From contig NZ_CP066149.1 in the NCBI RefSeq assembly GCF_023206395.1, positions 2,170,001 through 2,234,000 on the forward strand: a stretch of DNA of 64,000 bases, read 5' to 3'. Positions 1-10,400 of this stretch are shown one piece after another. The notes under the pieces are model-generated. The model was not told where the DNA came from. It saw only the letters and a program-made list of their open reading frames with translations, and made no database searches. The DNA is from Vibrio sp. ED004. GTDB lineage: Bacteria; Pseudomonadota; Gammaproteobacteria; Enterobacterales; Vibrionaceae. Within the stretch, counting starts at the first letter, position 1; every line of letters starts with the position of its first letter. A program made the translations under genes and the position numbers.

Positions 1-475
1 AGATGTTCGTCAGAAGCTCGCGATTCTCTATTTTGGTAAAGGTGATACGCGTAAAGCTTACGAGCTTTATCAGTCTGGCATCAAACTCAACAACAACAGC
101 GAAAAGCTGCGTTTAGGTTTATCAAAGCTACTGGTTAAAGCGGATCAATCTGAAGCAGCTTTGAGTCCCTTAATACATTTACCACCGAACCCAACTCAGG
201 ACTATTTAGCGATGCGTGCCGCGCTGAGCCAAAAGTCTCAACAAGAAGAGATAGCGTTAGAGAGTTATCAAAAACTGGTTGAGATTGATTCGGATAATGC
301 TCGCTGGTGGCTAGGTTTGGCTATCCAACAAGAGCGACAGCTCGATTTTACGGCAGCAAAACAATCTTACCAAGGTGCGCTAGTCAGAGTTGGCATCTCA
401 TCTCAATCGCAAAGCTTTGTACGAGACCGATTAAAAATAATCAATGCGTTAGAGGAGAGTAGCGATGCAAATTAG
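1..475 (+). CDS. mshN: MshN, TPR protein of MSHA pilus assembly (3' end only)
   Basis: The frame is open from the first base of the window, so the gene begins upstream; about 157 C-terminal residues are visible. They read as helical tetratricopeptide-like repeats (for example DTRKAYELYQSGIKL and an EEIALESYQKLVEID helix pair). This is what the periplasm-facing C-terminus of MshN should look like. The identification rests mainly on position, since mshN directly precedes mshE in Vibrio MSHA loci. The stop codon overlaps the start of mshE by 11 bases, which implies translational coupling. The N-terminal membrane anchor cannot be seen here. Confidence 0.85.
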   Translation, partial: DVRQKLAILYFGKGDTRKAYELYQSGIKLNNNSEKLRLGLSKLLVKADQSEAALSPLIHLPPNPTQDYLAMRAALSQKSQQEEIALESYQKLVEIDSDNARWWLGLAIQQERQLDFTAAKQSYQGALVRVGISSQSQSFVRDRLKIINALEESSDAN

Positions 476-2189
476 ATTAAGAAAAAGGCTTGGTGATTTG
501 CTCGTTGAAGAGGGCATTATTACCGAGGCTCAAGTTGAACAAGCACTTGCCTCTCAAAAGAGCACTGGTCGTAAGCTAGGTGATGCACTGATTGAACTTG
601 GCTTCCTGTCGGAACAACAGATGCTGAGCTTCTTATCTCAGCAGTTAGCGATTCCTCTTATCGATTTAAGCCGCGCTGTTGTCGATGTCGAAGCGGTTCA
701 GCTTTTGCCTGAAGTACACGCTCGTCGTCTTCGTGCTTTGGTTATCGGGCGCCAAGGCGATACTTTGCGTGTTGCTATGAGTGATCCGGCCGATCTGTTT
801 GCACAAGAATCTTTGCTTGGCCAGTTAGGCGATTACGCTCTCGAATTCGTTGTGGCTCCAGAAAGACAATTGGTTGATGGTTTTGACCGTTATTACCGCA
901 GAACCAAAGAGATCGCCTCATTTGCAGAGCAGCTTCACGCCGAACACCAAGTTAATGAAGCTTTCGATTTTGATATTGCCGAAGAAGACAGCGACGAAGT
1001 TACGGTTGTGAAGCTGATTAACTCACTGTTTGAAGATGCGATTCAAGTTGGCGCTTCTGATATTCACATCGAGCCAGACTCAAATGTACTGCGCCTTCGT
1101 CAACGTATTGATGGTGTGTTGCATGAAACCTTGTTAAATGAAGTCAATATCGCGTCTGCTCTGGTACTGCGCTTAAAGCTGATGGCAAACCTAGATATCT
1201 CAGAGAAACGTCTTCCTCAAGATGGTCGTTTCAATATCCGAGCGAAAGGCCAATCGGTCGATATCCGTATGTCGACTATGCCGGTACAGCACGGCGAGTC
1301 TGTGGTGATGCGTCTGCTTAACCAATCTGCTGGCTTACGTAAATTGGAGTCGTCGGGTATCCCGAGCGATCTTCTGGTTCGTCTTCGTCAGCAGTTACGT
1401 CGTCCGCACGGAATGATCTTGGTTACTGGCCCTACTGGTTCGGGTAAAACGACCACCTTATACGGTGCGTTAAGTGAATTGAACGAACCGGGTAAAAAGA
1501 TCATTACTGCGGAAGATCCGGTGGAATACCGTCTTCCTCGTGTGAACCAAGTTCAGGTGAACCCTAAGATTAATCTTGATTTCTCTACGATCTTAAGAAC
1601 CTTCCTACGTCAGGATCCCGATATCATTCTTATTGGTGAGATGCGTGACCACGAAACCGTAGAAATAGGCCTCAGAGCGGCACTGACGGGTCACTTAGTG
1701 TTAAGTACGTTGCATACCAATGATGCTGTAGACAGTGCATTACGTATGATGGATATGGGTGCTCCGGGCTATCTGGTGGCAAGTGCCGTTCGAGCTGTAG
1801 TTGCTCAGCGATTGGTTCGTAAAGTGTGTAACGACTGTAAGGTTGAAGATGAGCTAGATGAACCTCGCAAGCAATGGTTGAGCGTTCGCTTCCCAAATCA
1901 GGTAGGCGTGCCATTTATGAAAGGGCGTGGCTGCCAGAACTGTAACCTAACGGGTTATCGTGGGCGTATTGGTGTCTTCGAGATGTTGGAGCTAGAGCAA
2001 AACATGATGGATGCGCTTAGAGCCAATGATGCCGTTGGTTTTGCTCAAACGGCGAGACAGTCTGAAAACTACAAACCGCTCTTAGCTTCTGCGATGGAAT
2101 TGGCTTTACAAGGTGTCGTGAGTCTCGACGAGATAATGCACCTTGGTGAAGGCGATGCGTCCGGTGCAACCGACCCAATTTATCTGTAG
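465..2189 (+). CDS. mshE: MshE, MSHA pilus extension ATPase
   Basis: Hexameric secretion ATPase of the PilB/GspE family that drives MSHA pilus polymerisation at the inner membrane. The N-terminus carries two tandem MshEN motifs (RLGDLLVEEGIITEAQVEQA near residue 5 and RKLGDALIELGFLSEQQ near residue 38). In the Vibrio cholerae protein this type of domain binds cyclic di-GMP, so activity is probably controlled by that messenger. Walker A is GPTGSGKTTT near residue 325 and Walker B is IILIGEMRD. A paired CxxC zinc site (CNDC...CQNC) lies near residues 455-495. Length, 574 residues, is normal for the family. The start has a GAGGAG ribosome-binding sequence and lies inside the end of mshN. Confidence 0.95.
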   Translation: MQIRLRKRLGDLLVEEGIITEAQVEQALASQKSTGRKLGDALIELGFLSEQQMLSFLSQQLAIPLIDLSRAVVDVEAVQLLPEVHARRLRALVIGRQGDTLRVAMSDPADLFAQESLLGQLGDYALEFVVAPERQLVDGFDRYYRRTKEIASFAEQLHAEHQVNEAFDFDIAEEDSDEVTVVKLINSLFEDAIQVGASDIHIEPDSNVLRLRQRIDGVLHETLLNEVNIASALVLRLKLMANLDISEKRLPQDGRFNIRAKGQSVDIRMSTMPVQHGESVVMRLLNQSAGLRKLESSGIPSDLLVRLRQQLRRPHGMILVTGPTGSGKTTTLYGALSELNEPGKKIITAEDPVEYRLPRVNQVQVNPKINLDFSTILRTFLRQDPDIILIGEMRDHETVEIGLRAALTGHLVLSTLHTNDAVDSALRMMDMGAPGYLVASAVRAVVAQRLVRKVCNDCKVEDELDEPRKQWLSVRFPNQVGVPFMKGRGCQNCNLTGYRGRIGVFEMLELEQNMMDALRANDAVGFAQTARQSENYKPLLASAMELALQGVVSLDEIMHLGEGDASGATDPIYL

Positions 2190-2201
2190 GGGTAGAGTGA
2201 T

Positions 2202-3425
2202 ATGCCAACTTATCGTTATGTAGGTCGCAGTTCGGATGGCAGTCAAGTTACTGGCCAAGTGGATGCGAATAACGAAGATCTCGCTGCTGAAAGCTTGATG
2301 AGTAAAGGGATCATCCCAACCTCGATCAAGCTGGGGAAAAGTGGCGGCTCTGTATTGGATATGGACGTATCTAGTCTGTTTACACCTAATGTTCCTCTTG
2401 AGGTGTTGGTTCTGTTTTGTCGACAGTTATACAGTCTAACTAAAGCGGGCGTGCCACTATTAAGGTCGATGAAAGGCCTCACTCAAAACTGTGAAAATAA
2501 GCAATTGAAGGCTGCTCTCGAAGAAGTGGTTGCTGAGCTTACTAATGGTCGAGGGTTAGCGGCATCAATGCAGATGCACCCTAAGGTATTCAGTCCATTG
2601 TTTGTATCGATGATCGGTGTTGGTGAAAATACGGGTCGTTTAGATCAGGCTCTGCTTCAGTTGGCTGGATACTATGAGCAGGAAGTTGAGACTCGTAAGC
2701 GAATCAAGACCGCGATGCGTTACCCAACCTTCGTGATCAGCTTTATTTTGATTGCGATGTTCATTCTTAACATCAAGGTTATTCCACAGTTCTCGAGCAT
2801 GTTCGCACGTTTCGGTGTCGACCTGCCGCTGCCTACTCGTATCTTGATTGGTATGTCGGAGTTCTTTGTTAATTACTGGGGCTTAATGCTTGGAGTGATC
2901 TTTGGTCTTATCTTTGCTTTTAAAGCCTGGGTTAAGACAGACAAAGGATTAGAGAAGTGGGACAGATTACGTTTGAAGATGCCAGTGATCGGTGGCGTTG
3001 TAAATCGAGCGCTATTGTCACGTTTTTCTCGTACCTTTGCTTTGATGCTAAAGGCGGGCGTACCACTAAACCAATCGTTAGCATTATCGGCTGAGGCTTT
3101 GGATAACCGTTTTCTAGAGCTTCGAGTTCAAGCCATGAAATCGGCGATAGAGGCGGGTAGTACGGTGTCATCAACAGCGATCAACAGCGAAATTTTCACG
3201 CCACTAGTGATACAAATGATTTCCGTCGGTGAAGAGACCGGTCGTATTGATGAGTTGCTGCTTGAAGTCGCTGATTTTTATGATCGAGAAGTCGATTACG
3301 ATTTGAAGACTTTAACCGCCAGAATTGAACCAATCTTGTTGACCATAGTTGCGGGTATGGTGCTGATTTTAGCTCTGGGTATTTTCTTACCGATGTGGGG
3401 AATGCTCGATGCAATCAAAGGCTGA
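2202..3425 (+). CDS. mshG: MshG, inner-membrane platform protein of the MSHA pilus
   Basis: PilC/GspF family polytopic membrane protein, 407 residues, which couples the MshE motor to pilin insertion. Two homologous GspF domains are visible. The first starts near residue 70 (FCRQLYSLTKAGVPLLRSM) and the second near residue 270 (FSRTFALMLKAGVPLNQSL). Each is followed by the GEETGR or GENTGR signature, and there are hydrophobic segments near residues 170-195, 215-240 and at the C-terminus. It begins 12 bases after mshE and ends 3 bases before mshF, so it belongs to one transcription unit. Confidence 0.95.
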   Translation: MPTYRYVGRSSDGSQVTGQVDANNEDLAAESLMSKGIIPTSIKLGKSGGSVLDMDVSSLFTPNVPLEVLVLFCRQLYSLTKAGVPLLRSMKGLTQNCENKQLKAALEEVVAELTNGRGLAASMQMHPKVFSPLFVSMIGVGENTGRLDQALLQLAGYYEQEVETRKRIKTAMRYPTFVISFILIAMFILNIKVIPQFSSMFARFGVDLPLPTRILIGMSEFFVNYWGLMLGVIFGLIFAFKAWVKTDKGLEKWDRLRLKMPVIGGVVNRALLSRFSRTFALMLKAGVPLNQSLALSAEALDNRFLELRVQAMKSAIEAGSTVSSTAINSEIFTPLVIQMISVGEETGRIDELLLEVADFYDREVDYDLKTLTARIEPILLTIVAGMVLILALGIFLPMWGMLDAIKG

Positions 3426-3428
3426 GGA

Positions 3429-3884
3429 ATGCTAAATAACCTACAGCGCTCACGTTTTGTTATTTGGAGTGTGGTTATCCTTTTTCTTGTCATTGGATTA
3501 CTTTCTGCATGGGAAACGGTAGAAGAAGAAGCGACTAATACGGCATTTATCGTAGCGAGCAAACGAATTCTTGAGCAAGCAAACCTGTTCAAACAACAGT
3601 ATTTGTTAAAGGGGGCTCAGCGAGAGGATGACTCGGAACCACCAAAAGTTTACAGCCGAACAGGGTGGATAATGCCAATTCAAGGCTCTGAACGAGACTG
3701 CAATTATTGGCTGGGTCAATTATATCCCCAAGGGCGCATTTTAGGGCTAAGCTCTCCAAGAGTTGAAGATAAAAGTGATAGCATACACTTTCACTGTACT
3801 TATCATTATACTTATAAATATCAGATAGATATATTACTTGAAAGAGAAAGGTTTAGTGTGAAAGCCAATATTTTGGCTTTGTGA
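3429..3884 (+). CDS. mshF: MshF, small MSHA biogenesis protein
   Basis: A 151-residue protein with one N-terminal membrane segment (FVIWSVVILFLVIGLLSAW, residues about 10-28) and a periplasmic remainder containing two cysteines. Its place between mshG and mshB matches mshF of other vibrios. The exact biochemical role of MshF is not established. The likely ribosome-binding sequence (AAAGG) lies inside the end of mshG. The assignment rests on context, size and topology more than on a diagnostic motif. Confidence 0.8.
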   Translation: MLNNLQRSRFVIWSVVILFLVIGLLSAWETVEEEATNTAFIVASKRILEQANLFKQQYLLKGAQREDDSEPPKVYSRTGWIMPIQGSERDCNYWLGQLYPQGRILGLSSPRVEDKSDSIHFHCTYHYTYKYQIDILLERERFSVKANILAL

Positions 3885-3926
3885 AAATATTGACAGGTTT
3901 TTTATGGTTTTATACGAGCGCGAATG

Positions 3927-3932
3927 TATAAT
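3927..3932 (+). promoter_or_regulatory. candidate -10 box upstream of mshB-mshA
   Basis: A perfect TATAAT lies 32 bases upstream of the mshB start in the mshF-mshB gap. No good -35 box sits at the usual distance; a TTGACA at 3890-3895 is too far (31-base spacer). A separate pilin promoter is expected biologically, but this element alone is weak support. Confidence 0.35.
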
Positions 3933-3963
3933 GCGCGTTAATAATTAGATGAGTGGGTAGAAA

Positions 3964-4539
3964 ATGCTTAAAAATCAAAAGGGTTTCTCCCTTGTCGAAT
4001 TAGTCATAGTGATTGTGGTCGTTGGTTTATTGGCGGTAGCTGCGTTACCTCGCTTTCTTGATGTGACAGATGAAGCCAAGAAATCAAGCATTGAAGGTGT
4101 TGCTGGTGGTTTTGCAACCGCAGTTTTGTCGGCTAGAGCACAGTGGGAAGCAGAAGCTAGACCGTCAGAAAAGATAGGTGTTGAAACATACAATACCGTA
4201 AATTATGATGGTGTTGATTTTTGGTTAACAAGATCAAAGAACAGTAAAAATGAGGATACCGACTTTCGAGATGGTTACCCATGGACTCTGAATAATGATT
4301 CTAGTACCGCGCCACAAGATATTTCAGATAAAACATGTTCTGAATTGATGGAAAACTTGCTGCAAAATCCACCTAAAGTTGGTGAGGTTTCAGTTGTTGC
4401 TAGTGACTCCAATTACAAATATTCAGCGCAAGCGAATTCAGGTGATGCAACGTGTACTTACGTTCAATTAGAAGGTAGTACTGAGCATGAATTTGTTTAC
4501 GAAATTAAAACTGGTCGTGTGACCGTAACTTTGCAGTAA
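3964..4539 (+). CDS. mshB: MshB, minor type IV pilin-like protein
   Basis: Type IV pilin-like protein of 191 residues. The leader MLKNQKG is followed by [20 protein letters not shown], the conserved hydrophobic helix with Glu at mature position 5, so it should be cleaved by prepilin peptidase after Gly7. A cysteine pair (Cys residues in DKTCSELM and DATCTYV) probably forms the C-terminal disulfide loop. It lies immediately upstream of mshA, as in V. cholerae. It probably acts as an initiating or minor subunit of the MSHA pilus. Confidence 0.9.
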   Translation: MLKNQKGFSLVELVIVIVVVGLLAVAALPRFLDVTDEAKKSSIEGVAGGFATAVLSARAQWEAEARPSEKIGVETYNTVNYDGVDFWLTRSKNSKNEDTDFRDGYPWTLNNDSSTAPQDISDKTCSELMENLLQNPPKVGEVSVVASDSNYKYSAQANSGDATCTYVQLEGSTEHEFVYEIKTGRVTVTLQ

Positions 4540-4574
4540 GTCTGCGTAAAATTAAACATAGAGAGAGCTTAACT

Positions 4575-5051
4575 ATGAAAAGACAAGGCGGTTTCACCCT
4601 AATCGAACTAGTGGTTGTAATTGTTATTCTAGGTATTCTTGCTGTAACTGCGGCACCACGTTTCCTAAACATACAAGATGATGCGAAAGATGCAACACTT
4701 CAAGGTTTAACTGGTGCAATTCAAGGTGCGTCGAGTATCGTGTATGGTAAATCTGCAATTGAAGGTAAAGAGGCTTTATCTGGTCAAAGTGTAGCGGTTG
4801 GTACAGACACTATCCTCACAGAATATGGTTACCCTAAAGCTGATGGTGATAATATTGCTAAGATCGTTCAGGGCATTGGTGCTGATGATGATTTTCAAGT
4901 AATCGGCACGGTGTCTGGTGCAACTCCAACAGCAGTGACATTTGGTATTAAAAATTACACAGATAAATGTGTTAAATATACTGAAGCCACTTCATCTGCA
5001 GAGTCTTCTGTAGGTGTATTTGATACTGGTAGTGACAAAATCTGCGGTTAG
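4575..5051 (+). CDS. mshA: MshA, major pilin of the MSHA pilus
   Basis: Major structural subunit of the mannose-sensitive haemagglutinin pilus, used for surface attachment. The leader is MKRQGG, followed by [20 protein letters not shown] with Glu5. The globular domain is alanine, glycine and serine rich and ends with a cysteine pair (DKCVKY and DKICG), the D-region typical of type IVa pilins. Length is 158 residues. A strong terminator follows at 5077-5102, which fits an abundant mRNA ending here. The GAGAGAG stretch upstream is a good ribosome-binding sequence. Confidence 0.95.
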   Translation: MKRQGGFTLIELVVVIVILGILAVTAAPRFLNIQDDAKDATLQGLTGAIQGASSIVYGKSAIEGKEALSGQSVAVGTDTILTEYGYPKADGDNIAKIVQGIGADDDFQVIGTVSGATPTAVTFGIKNYTDKCVKYTEATSSAESSVGVFDTGSDKICG

Positions 5052-5076
5052 TTGTTGGTGTAGCTTATAGGTTTAG

Positions 5077-5102
5077 AGGCCAGCTTCAGCTGGCCTTTTT
5101 TC
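5077..5102 (+). terminator. rho-independent terminator after mshA
   Basis: An 8-base perfect stem (AGGCCAGC/GCTGGCCT) with a TTCA tetraloop is followed by a run of T. It sits inside the msh gene cluster, so it should separate abundant mshB-mshA message from the downstream minor pilin genes, either fully or as partial readthrough. Confidence 0.9.
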
Positions 5103-5165
5103 TATCCAAAGCGCACAAATATCAAAACGATTCATATACATAAGATCGTTATCTTCGTTATCTTG

Positions 5166-5171
5166 TATAAT
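5166..5171 (+). promoter_or_regulatory. candidate -10 box for mshC-mshQ
   Basis: TATAAT lies 30 bases upstream of the mshC start and downstream of the mshA terminator, where a promoter for mshCDOPQ would be needed. There is no clear -35 box at 16-18 bases. Modest support only. Confidence 0.4.
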
Positions 5172-5201
5172 CAGTATTCGTTAGGCAGTTAGAGGCTTAT
5201 T

Positions 5202-5693
5202 ATGGATAACAGCCCCACACCCAACGGCTTTACTCTGGTAGAGCTGATCATCGTTATCATTATCCTTGGTATTATTTCAACGTTTGCCGCGAGTCTCTTC
5301 GTTGGCACCTCTAGCTATTCCACTTTTACTGCGCAAGAGCAAGCCATCTCCGTAATTCGCCAAATCCAAGTCAATCGAATGCAATCGAATGTTTCCGCTG
5401 CTAATGATAGCTTTCGCCTTGCTATTAATGATGACTGTTTAGGCTCAGTAACCGCTTGCAGTTTAAATTTATCGAATAGTACGCAAAAATCACAAGCCGA
5501 TACTCGTAGTGACTATGTGCGCATACCAGATATAAAGTTTTCTCCCGCCAATACAATTATCGACTTTGACTTATTGGGTAACCCTTCGGTGAGTGCTGGG
5601 GTGAATATTACTATTAACTCAACCACTTCGAGTAATAGCGCCCAAGTCTGTATTAATTCTCAGGGCTATGTGCGTGAAGGGGCCTGTCTATGA
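5202..5693 (+). CDS. mshC: MshC, minor pilin
   Basis: Minor type IV pilin of 163 residues. The leader MDNSPTPNG is followed by FTLVELIIVIIILGIISTFA with Glu5. The body is short and contains four cysteines (near CLGSVTAC, VCIN and GACL). It is the first gene after the mshA terminator, and its stop overlaps the mshD start (ATGA). It is a likely part of the priming complex at the pilus tip together with MshD, MshO and MshP. Confidence 0.88.
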   Translation: MDNSPTPNGFTLVELIIVIIILGIISTFAASLFVGTSSYSTFTAQEQAISVIRQIQVNRMQSNVSAANDSFRLAINDDCLGSVTACSLNLSNSTQKSQADTRSDYVRIPDIKFSPANTIIDFDLLGNPSVSAGVNITINSTTSSNSAQVCINSQGYVREGACL

Positions 5694-6253
5694 TTCGCTC
5701 ACGTGGATTTACTCTGGTTGAAAGTATTGTGGTGATTATCGTATTAGGTATCGCAATGGTTACAATTACCAGTTTTTTAACACCACAAGTTGCTAGTTCT
5801 GCAGACCCACAATATCAAAACCGCTCCGTAGCCTTAAGTCAGAGTTTGATGAATCAAATTTTAGCTCGCGGCTTTGATGAGCACAGTGATTTTGATGGTG
5901 GTTTGATTCGTTGTGGCGATGCGGGTGCGACCGCTTGTTCTACTAAACTCGGAGTAGATGGAACAGAAACAGCGCCTGCTGCTTTCAATGATGTTGATGA
6001 CTATATCGGTTGTTGGTACACCGATACAACAGAGTCAGCGTGTGTCTCATCAACGAAGTACCCGCTCGCGAATATCCTAGACGAAAATATTGAAGACAGT
6101 TATGCCAATTTTCGTGTTGAGATTTCGGTGGTGTATGATCAAAACATGGACGGAACTGACGATAATACTATTGGTACGATGAAGCGCGTTGAAGTACAGA
6201 TCTTTGGTGGTAATAACCGCTATAACCTGGTTGCTTACAAGGGGAACTACTAA
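5690..6253 (+). CDS. mshD: MshD, minor pilin
   Basis: Minor pilin of 187 residues. The leader MIRSRG is followed by FTLVESIVVIIVLGIAMVTI with Glu5. The body contains several cysteines (CGDAGATAC, CWYTDTTESAC), probably disulfide-linked in the periplasm. Start and stop both overlap the neighbouring genes (4 bases with mshC, 1 base with mshO), so translation is coupled. The name follows from order in the MSHA locus. Confidence 0.88.
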   Translation: MIRSRGFTLVESIVVIIVLGIAMVTITSFLTPQVASSADPQYQNRSVALSQSLMNQILARGFDEHSDFDGGLIRCGDAGATACSTKLGVDGTETAPAAFNDVDDYIGCWYTDTTESACVSSTKYPLANILDENIEDSYANFRVEISVVYDQNMDGTDDNTIGTMKRVEVQIFGGNNRYNLVAYKGNY

Positions 6254-6999
6254 TGAAACAACGTGGTTTTACCTTAATTGAGATGATTGTAACGATTGTG
6301 GTCGTTGGTGTTATCGGACTAGCGATTGCAGGCTTTGTTGAATACGGCATTAAAGGTTATGTCGACACTATCGATAGACAAAAGGTGCAAGTAAAAGGGC
6401 AGTTTGTTGTAGAGAAAATGTCGCGAGAAATTAGTCACGCTGTTCCTAATAGTTTTACTGAAGACCAGACTTTTTTACCTACACCTGCTTTTGATAGAAA
6501 GTGCCTTTCATTCTATCCGATCAAATACTCCGGCTTTTATTACTTTGATGAAGCTAACAATAAGCTTGATTTCATCGTTGGACAAGATTCTCCGACTCTA
6601 GATAATGATGATTACATTATTATCAATCCAACTAGCTTCAATGATCTTGCTGCAATATCAAGTAAACGTATCGATGTGTCAGGTGCGACACAAAATAACA
6701 ATGCTTTTAGTGTGCCTGTAGTTAGCCTAGCTAGCGAATCTCCCGCTAAACGACACTACGTTTATGATCAGAATAGTCATGTGAGCTATTGTCTTGTTAA
6801 TGACACCATTCAAAATCAAGGCCTAATCCAGCGCAATGGAGTCACTGTGGCGGATAGTATCAATTATGCGGAAAGTAATTTTCGTTATGAAGAGCCAAGC
6901 TTACAGAGAGGTGGTGTGATTCACATCGACCTCGTGCTTGAGCAAAACAGTGAAGTAAGCGTTTATCAACAAGATGTGCAGGTACTCAATGCGCCATAG
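6253..6999 (+). CDS. mshO: MshO, minor pilin
   Basis: Minor pilin of 248 residues. The leader MKQRG is followed by FTLIEMIVTIVVVGVIGLAI with Glu5. It resembles the PilW/GspJ class in size and place in the cluster, and the order mshD-mshO-mshP-mshQ is the standard one. The end overlaps the start of mshP. Confidence 0.88.
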   Translation: MKQRGFTLIEMIVTIVVVGVIGLAIAGFVEYGIKGYVDTIDRQKVQVKGQFVVEKMSREISHAVPNSFTEDQTFLPTPAFDRKCLSFYPIKYSGFYYFDEANNKLDFIVGQDSPTLDNDDYIIINPTSFNDLAAISSKRIDVSGATQNNNAFSVPVVSLASESPAKRHYVYDQNSHVSYCLVNDTIQNQGLIQRNGVTVADSINYAESNFRYEEPSLQRGGVIHIDLVLEQNSEVSVYQQDVQVLNAP

Positions 7000-7417
7000 A
7001 AAATCATCTCAACAAGGTAGTGTTTTGGTCGTCGCAGTCTTTGTTATTGTGGTGATGGGCTTCTTAGCGACTTCTTTAGTGCAAGTTCAGTGGTCAAATC
7101 ACGATACCTTGACACGTAAACAACTGGGAACTCAGGCTTGGCTTTTAACGCATTCTGCAAATGAGTGGGCACTTACTCAAGTTTATCCATTAACTGTTTC
7201 GCCTGCGGTCTCAACCAGTGTGAGCACCGTGTGTAGTAACTTGAACTCAAATCAAGTGAGTAGTGGTATGTCGAGCATCTGTACTGTCGACCAATTAACC
7301 TGTAGTCAAATCGGCGTTTTAGATGGCGTTGGCTTTTTCAAAATTGAATCAACAGCTATTTGTGGTTCAGGTGTTAACCAAGTGCAAAGAATTCAAGAAG
7401 TTTGGGTGAAGGAATAA
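6989..7417 (+). CDS. mshP: MshP, pilin-like accessory protein
   Basis: A 142-residue protein with a short basic N-terminus and a hydrophobic segment (GSVLVVAVFVIVVMGFLAT). There is no Glu at position 5, as in PilX/GspK-like components that cap a pilin complex. I chose the ATG at 6989, which has CAGGT five bases upstream; an in-frame ATG at 6974 would add five residues. The coding start lies inside the end of mshO. The C-terminal part has several cysteines. Confidence 0.82.
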   Translation: MRHRKSSQQGSVLVVAVFVIVVMGFLATSLVQVQWSNHDTLTRKQLGTQAWLLTHSANEWALTQVYPLTVSPAVSTSVSTVCSNLNSNQVSSGMSSICTVDQLTCSQIGVLDGVGFFKIESTAICGSGVNQVQRIQEVWVKE

Positions 7418-7419
7418 TT

Positions 7420-10400
7420 ATGAAGCTACTATTATTAAGTTTGATGTTAGCATTTTTAGTCCCTACCTCGTTTGCAGCGACGGTTTATGACATATCCGAT
7501 CCAAATACGAATATTTGTAGCAACGGTCAACTTAATGGAATCACCTATACGTGCCCTCAAGATATTATTTTGGGAAATCAAGATACAGTTGTTTTTAGTA
7601 GAACGGGGCTTATCCCACCAAATAGCCGACCGTTACTGAAATTAACTTCAGGCAGTATAAAATTTGAAAATAACAACCAATCAGGGACTGCAACGACACC
7701 AATAGATATTGAATCTCACTCTGATGCTATTTTTAAGGGATCTACTGTATATGGCAATATTGAAAGTTCAGGTGGGCAGGTTAAATCTGAGTCAGGTACT
7801 AACGTATTCTATGGCGATGTTAAAGCTCTAAGTGATGTCGTCCTTAAGAAAACTAAAGTTTATGGTGATGTTACGAGTACCGGTGGCCAAATTAAATTTG
7901 AAACTAATCCGAATGAAGTTTTTGGAGATATTCACGCGCTAAGCGATGTTGTTTTAAAGAATACACAAGTATGTGGTGTTGTAACATCAACTGGTGGAGA
8001 GTTTAAAGCTGAAACACAAAATAGCATTTATGCGCAAACAAAAGCGATTGATGCTCATGGAAAGGCAACGATAAAAAATTCATCTGTATGTGGTGAAATA
8101 AAGGCATCATCAACTGATTTTAATAATGAAAATCTTTATTGTGGTGTTGATGATCCCAATTGTAACTATGCTTCGTCGAATTGCCCTGCAAACATATCTG
8201 AATTATGTACATATACTCCTCCAGAACCGCCAATCAACCAAAATCCACAATTTGAATTTGGTACTCTGACGGATAACAATTGTACGATCTCATCTCCAGG
8301 ACCTGATAACAAACAAGTCGTGACTTGTACGTTGAATTTTAATAATACCTATGACATAGCGAAACCTAAACCGCTCGTGTTTGTTATGCCAACAATTGAC
8401 GCAAGCTTATCCGTTAGAAGTAATGGGACTACAGAACTTCCTTCTACAGCATCTGTAATCAATACAACTTGGCAATCCGCGACAATAGTCCAAGAAATAG
8501 CTCCTAATGCTAAGAAAAAGACAAACAACATTGCTTATCTAAATGCCCCTATGAGTGGACAGGGGGACCCTTTAAAAAATAGTAATTATATTGATTATTT
8601 TGTTATCGAAGAAGGTGTCATCTCTTTAAATAATGGTGAAAGTCAAATTGTTGCCGGTCTTGTAAATACAAATACCGCCGCGTCTCAAATCTCCGGAGAA
8701 AGAAACAACGCAGATATTATTCGCTATGAGGATTATGGTTTAGACTCTTTTAATTCTAAGCCTGGCGTTTTAGTTCAACCTCAAACAAAAAACAACACAT
8801 CGGCGTGGTTTACCGGTATGGCTCGCGGTGTAGGGGTTGATCGTTTTTCCTTGGCATTAGAGAAATCTGAAGTCATCAAAAATAACTCAATACCATTTAA
8901 AGAGAATGTAGCTTTTGTGGCTGGTGAAGGTTCAGGGTTTATTCAAGGTGCCCGTTTTTTCCTTGGCAATGGTGAAACAAGGGTGACTACTACGCTAAAT
9001 GAAAAGGTTATTTCTCCCATAGAAATTGGTTGTGAAGAATTTACTTCAATAGCAGATGCTGGCTTTGATGCTCCTCCTATATTAGTTGCAAATAAAAACT
9101 CTCGCAGTGGTAATAATGGTGGTTGGATTCGCCGTTGTGATATCACAAAAGATAAAGTTTATTTTATCGTTGAAGAGGATATGGATAAGGACAGTGAAAG
9201 ATCTCACATTGCTGAGGATGTAGGCTTCTTTATGTTTGACCGACCGAATGAAATAGGCATCTGTGAAGGGTTTAATGATAAAAGCCCAGCCCAAACTTGG
9301 AAAGGCTCTAACGGGAGTCTAGAAATAAATGGTTCTCCCAAAATAGTAGGTGCGCTTAGAGATAACGGGCAACGTTATGTTGGCTTTTTAGATTCCAATA
9401 CCAATGATGGAACCGGTGTCGCTTGTGAGGGGCAGCAGTGTTATGGCTTGGATGATCTACTCATTGATAAAGAAGCATTGGAAGACGTACCGGACAATCT
9501 TGGCAATTCACTGGACATACCCTACACACATAACGTTACTACCTTACCTATCACCGTTGGTGGGGTAAAAATCTACGAGTATGACAGTATTTCGATTGGT
9601 ACTGGTGGTGTGGTCGAAATTGAAGCTGGTAAATACAAAATTGGTAAGTTAGATATTAACGGCAACGGTCAATTACGAGTAAAGAGCGGAGATACAGTCA
9701 CAATCTTTACTAAAAATCTATCCGTTAATAATGGTAGTTATGCGGGTATACCAATTGTTAGTTGGACTGGTGAAAAGCCTGTACTTGCAAGCGATACACA
9801 TTTTAGAGTTAACGTATTAGAAAATGGTACTAAACAAGTAAGCTTAAATAGCAGCGGTACCAGCAATCAGACGACTTTTACTGGTCTGTTGTACAGTGAA
9901 CAAAAAGTGGATATGAGTGGTACCGCTAGGCTGTATGGTGCCGTATCTGCACAAGATATAAATATGTCATCAAGTGCTCTTATTCATGCAGAAACAAGCT
10001 GTATTGTGCCTGTTGATGATTACGAGATAGAGATATCTCCTGCGACAGACTTAGCCTTAATGTGTGGCGACGACTCCCCTCAATTTACCATTAATACCTC
10101 TAATAACGGTGCGGCGGAAAGTCTAGGTGTTACCGTCGATATTACGCCAGATGCTAATGAATTCGATGTTTCTGTACTGCAAGGTTCAGGTGCTTACCCT
10201 AATTATGTTTCAAATGACGATGGTGAATTAACTTTAAAAATTGTCGCTAAAGATACTGCCAATATTGATTTTGATACAGGTTATAAGCTAATGGCGACAT
10301 TAGTGGATGATTCTGGTAAAGAAGTTGAAAGTCAATTTAAGTTCGTACCATTTAAATTCTCTTTAGTGGATGGTAATACTCCAACAAGTCGCCTTGACGT

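Noticed and set aside
3890..3932. TTGACA plus TATAAT as one mshB promoter
   Set aside because: The spacer is 31 bases, far too long for a sigma-70 promoter; only the -10 box is listed.
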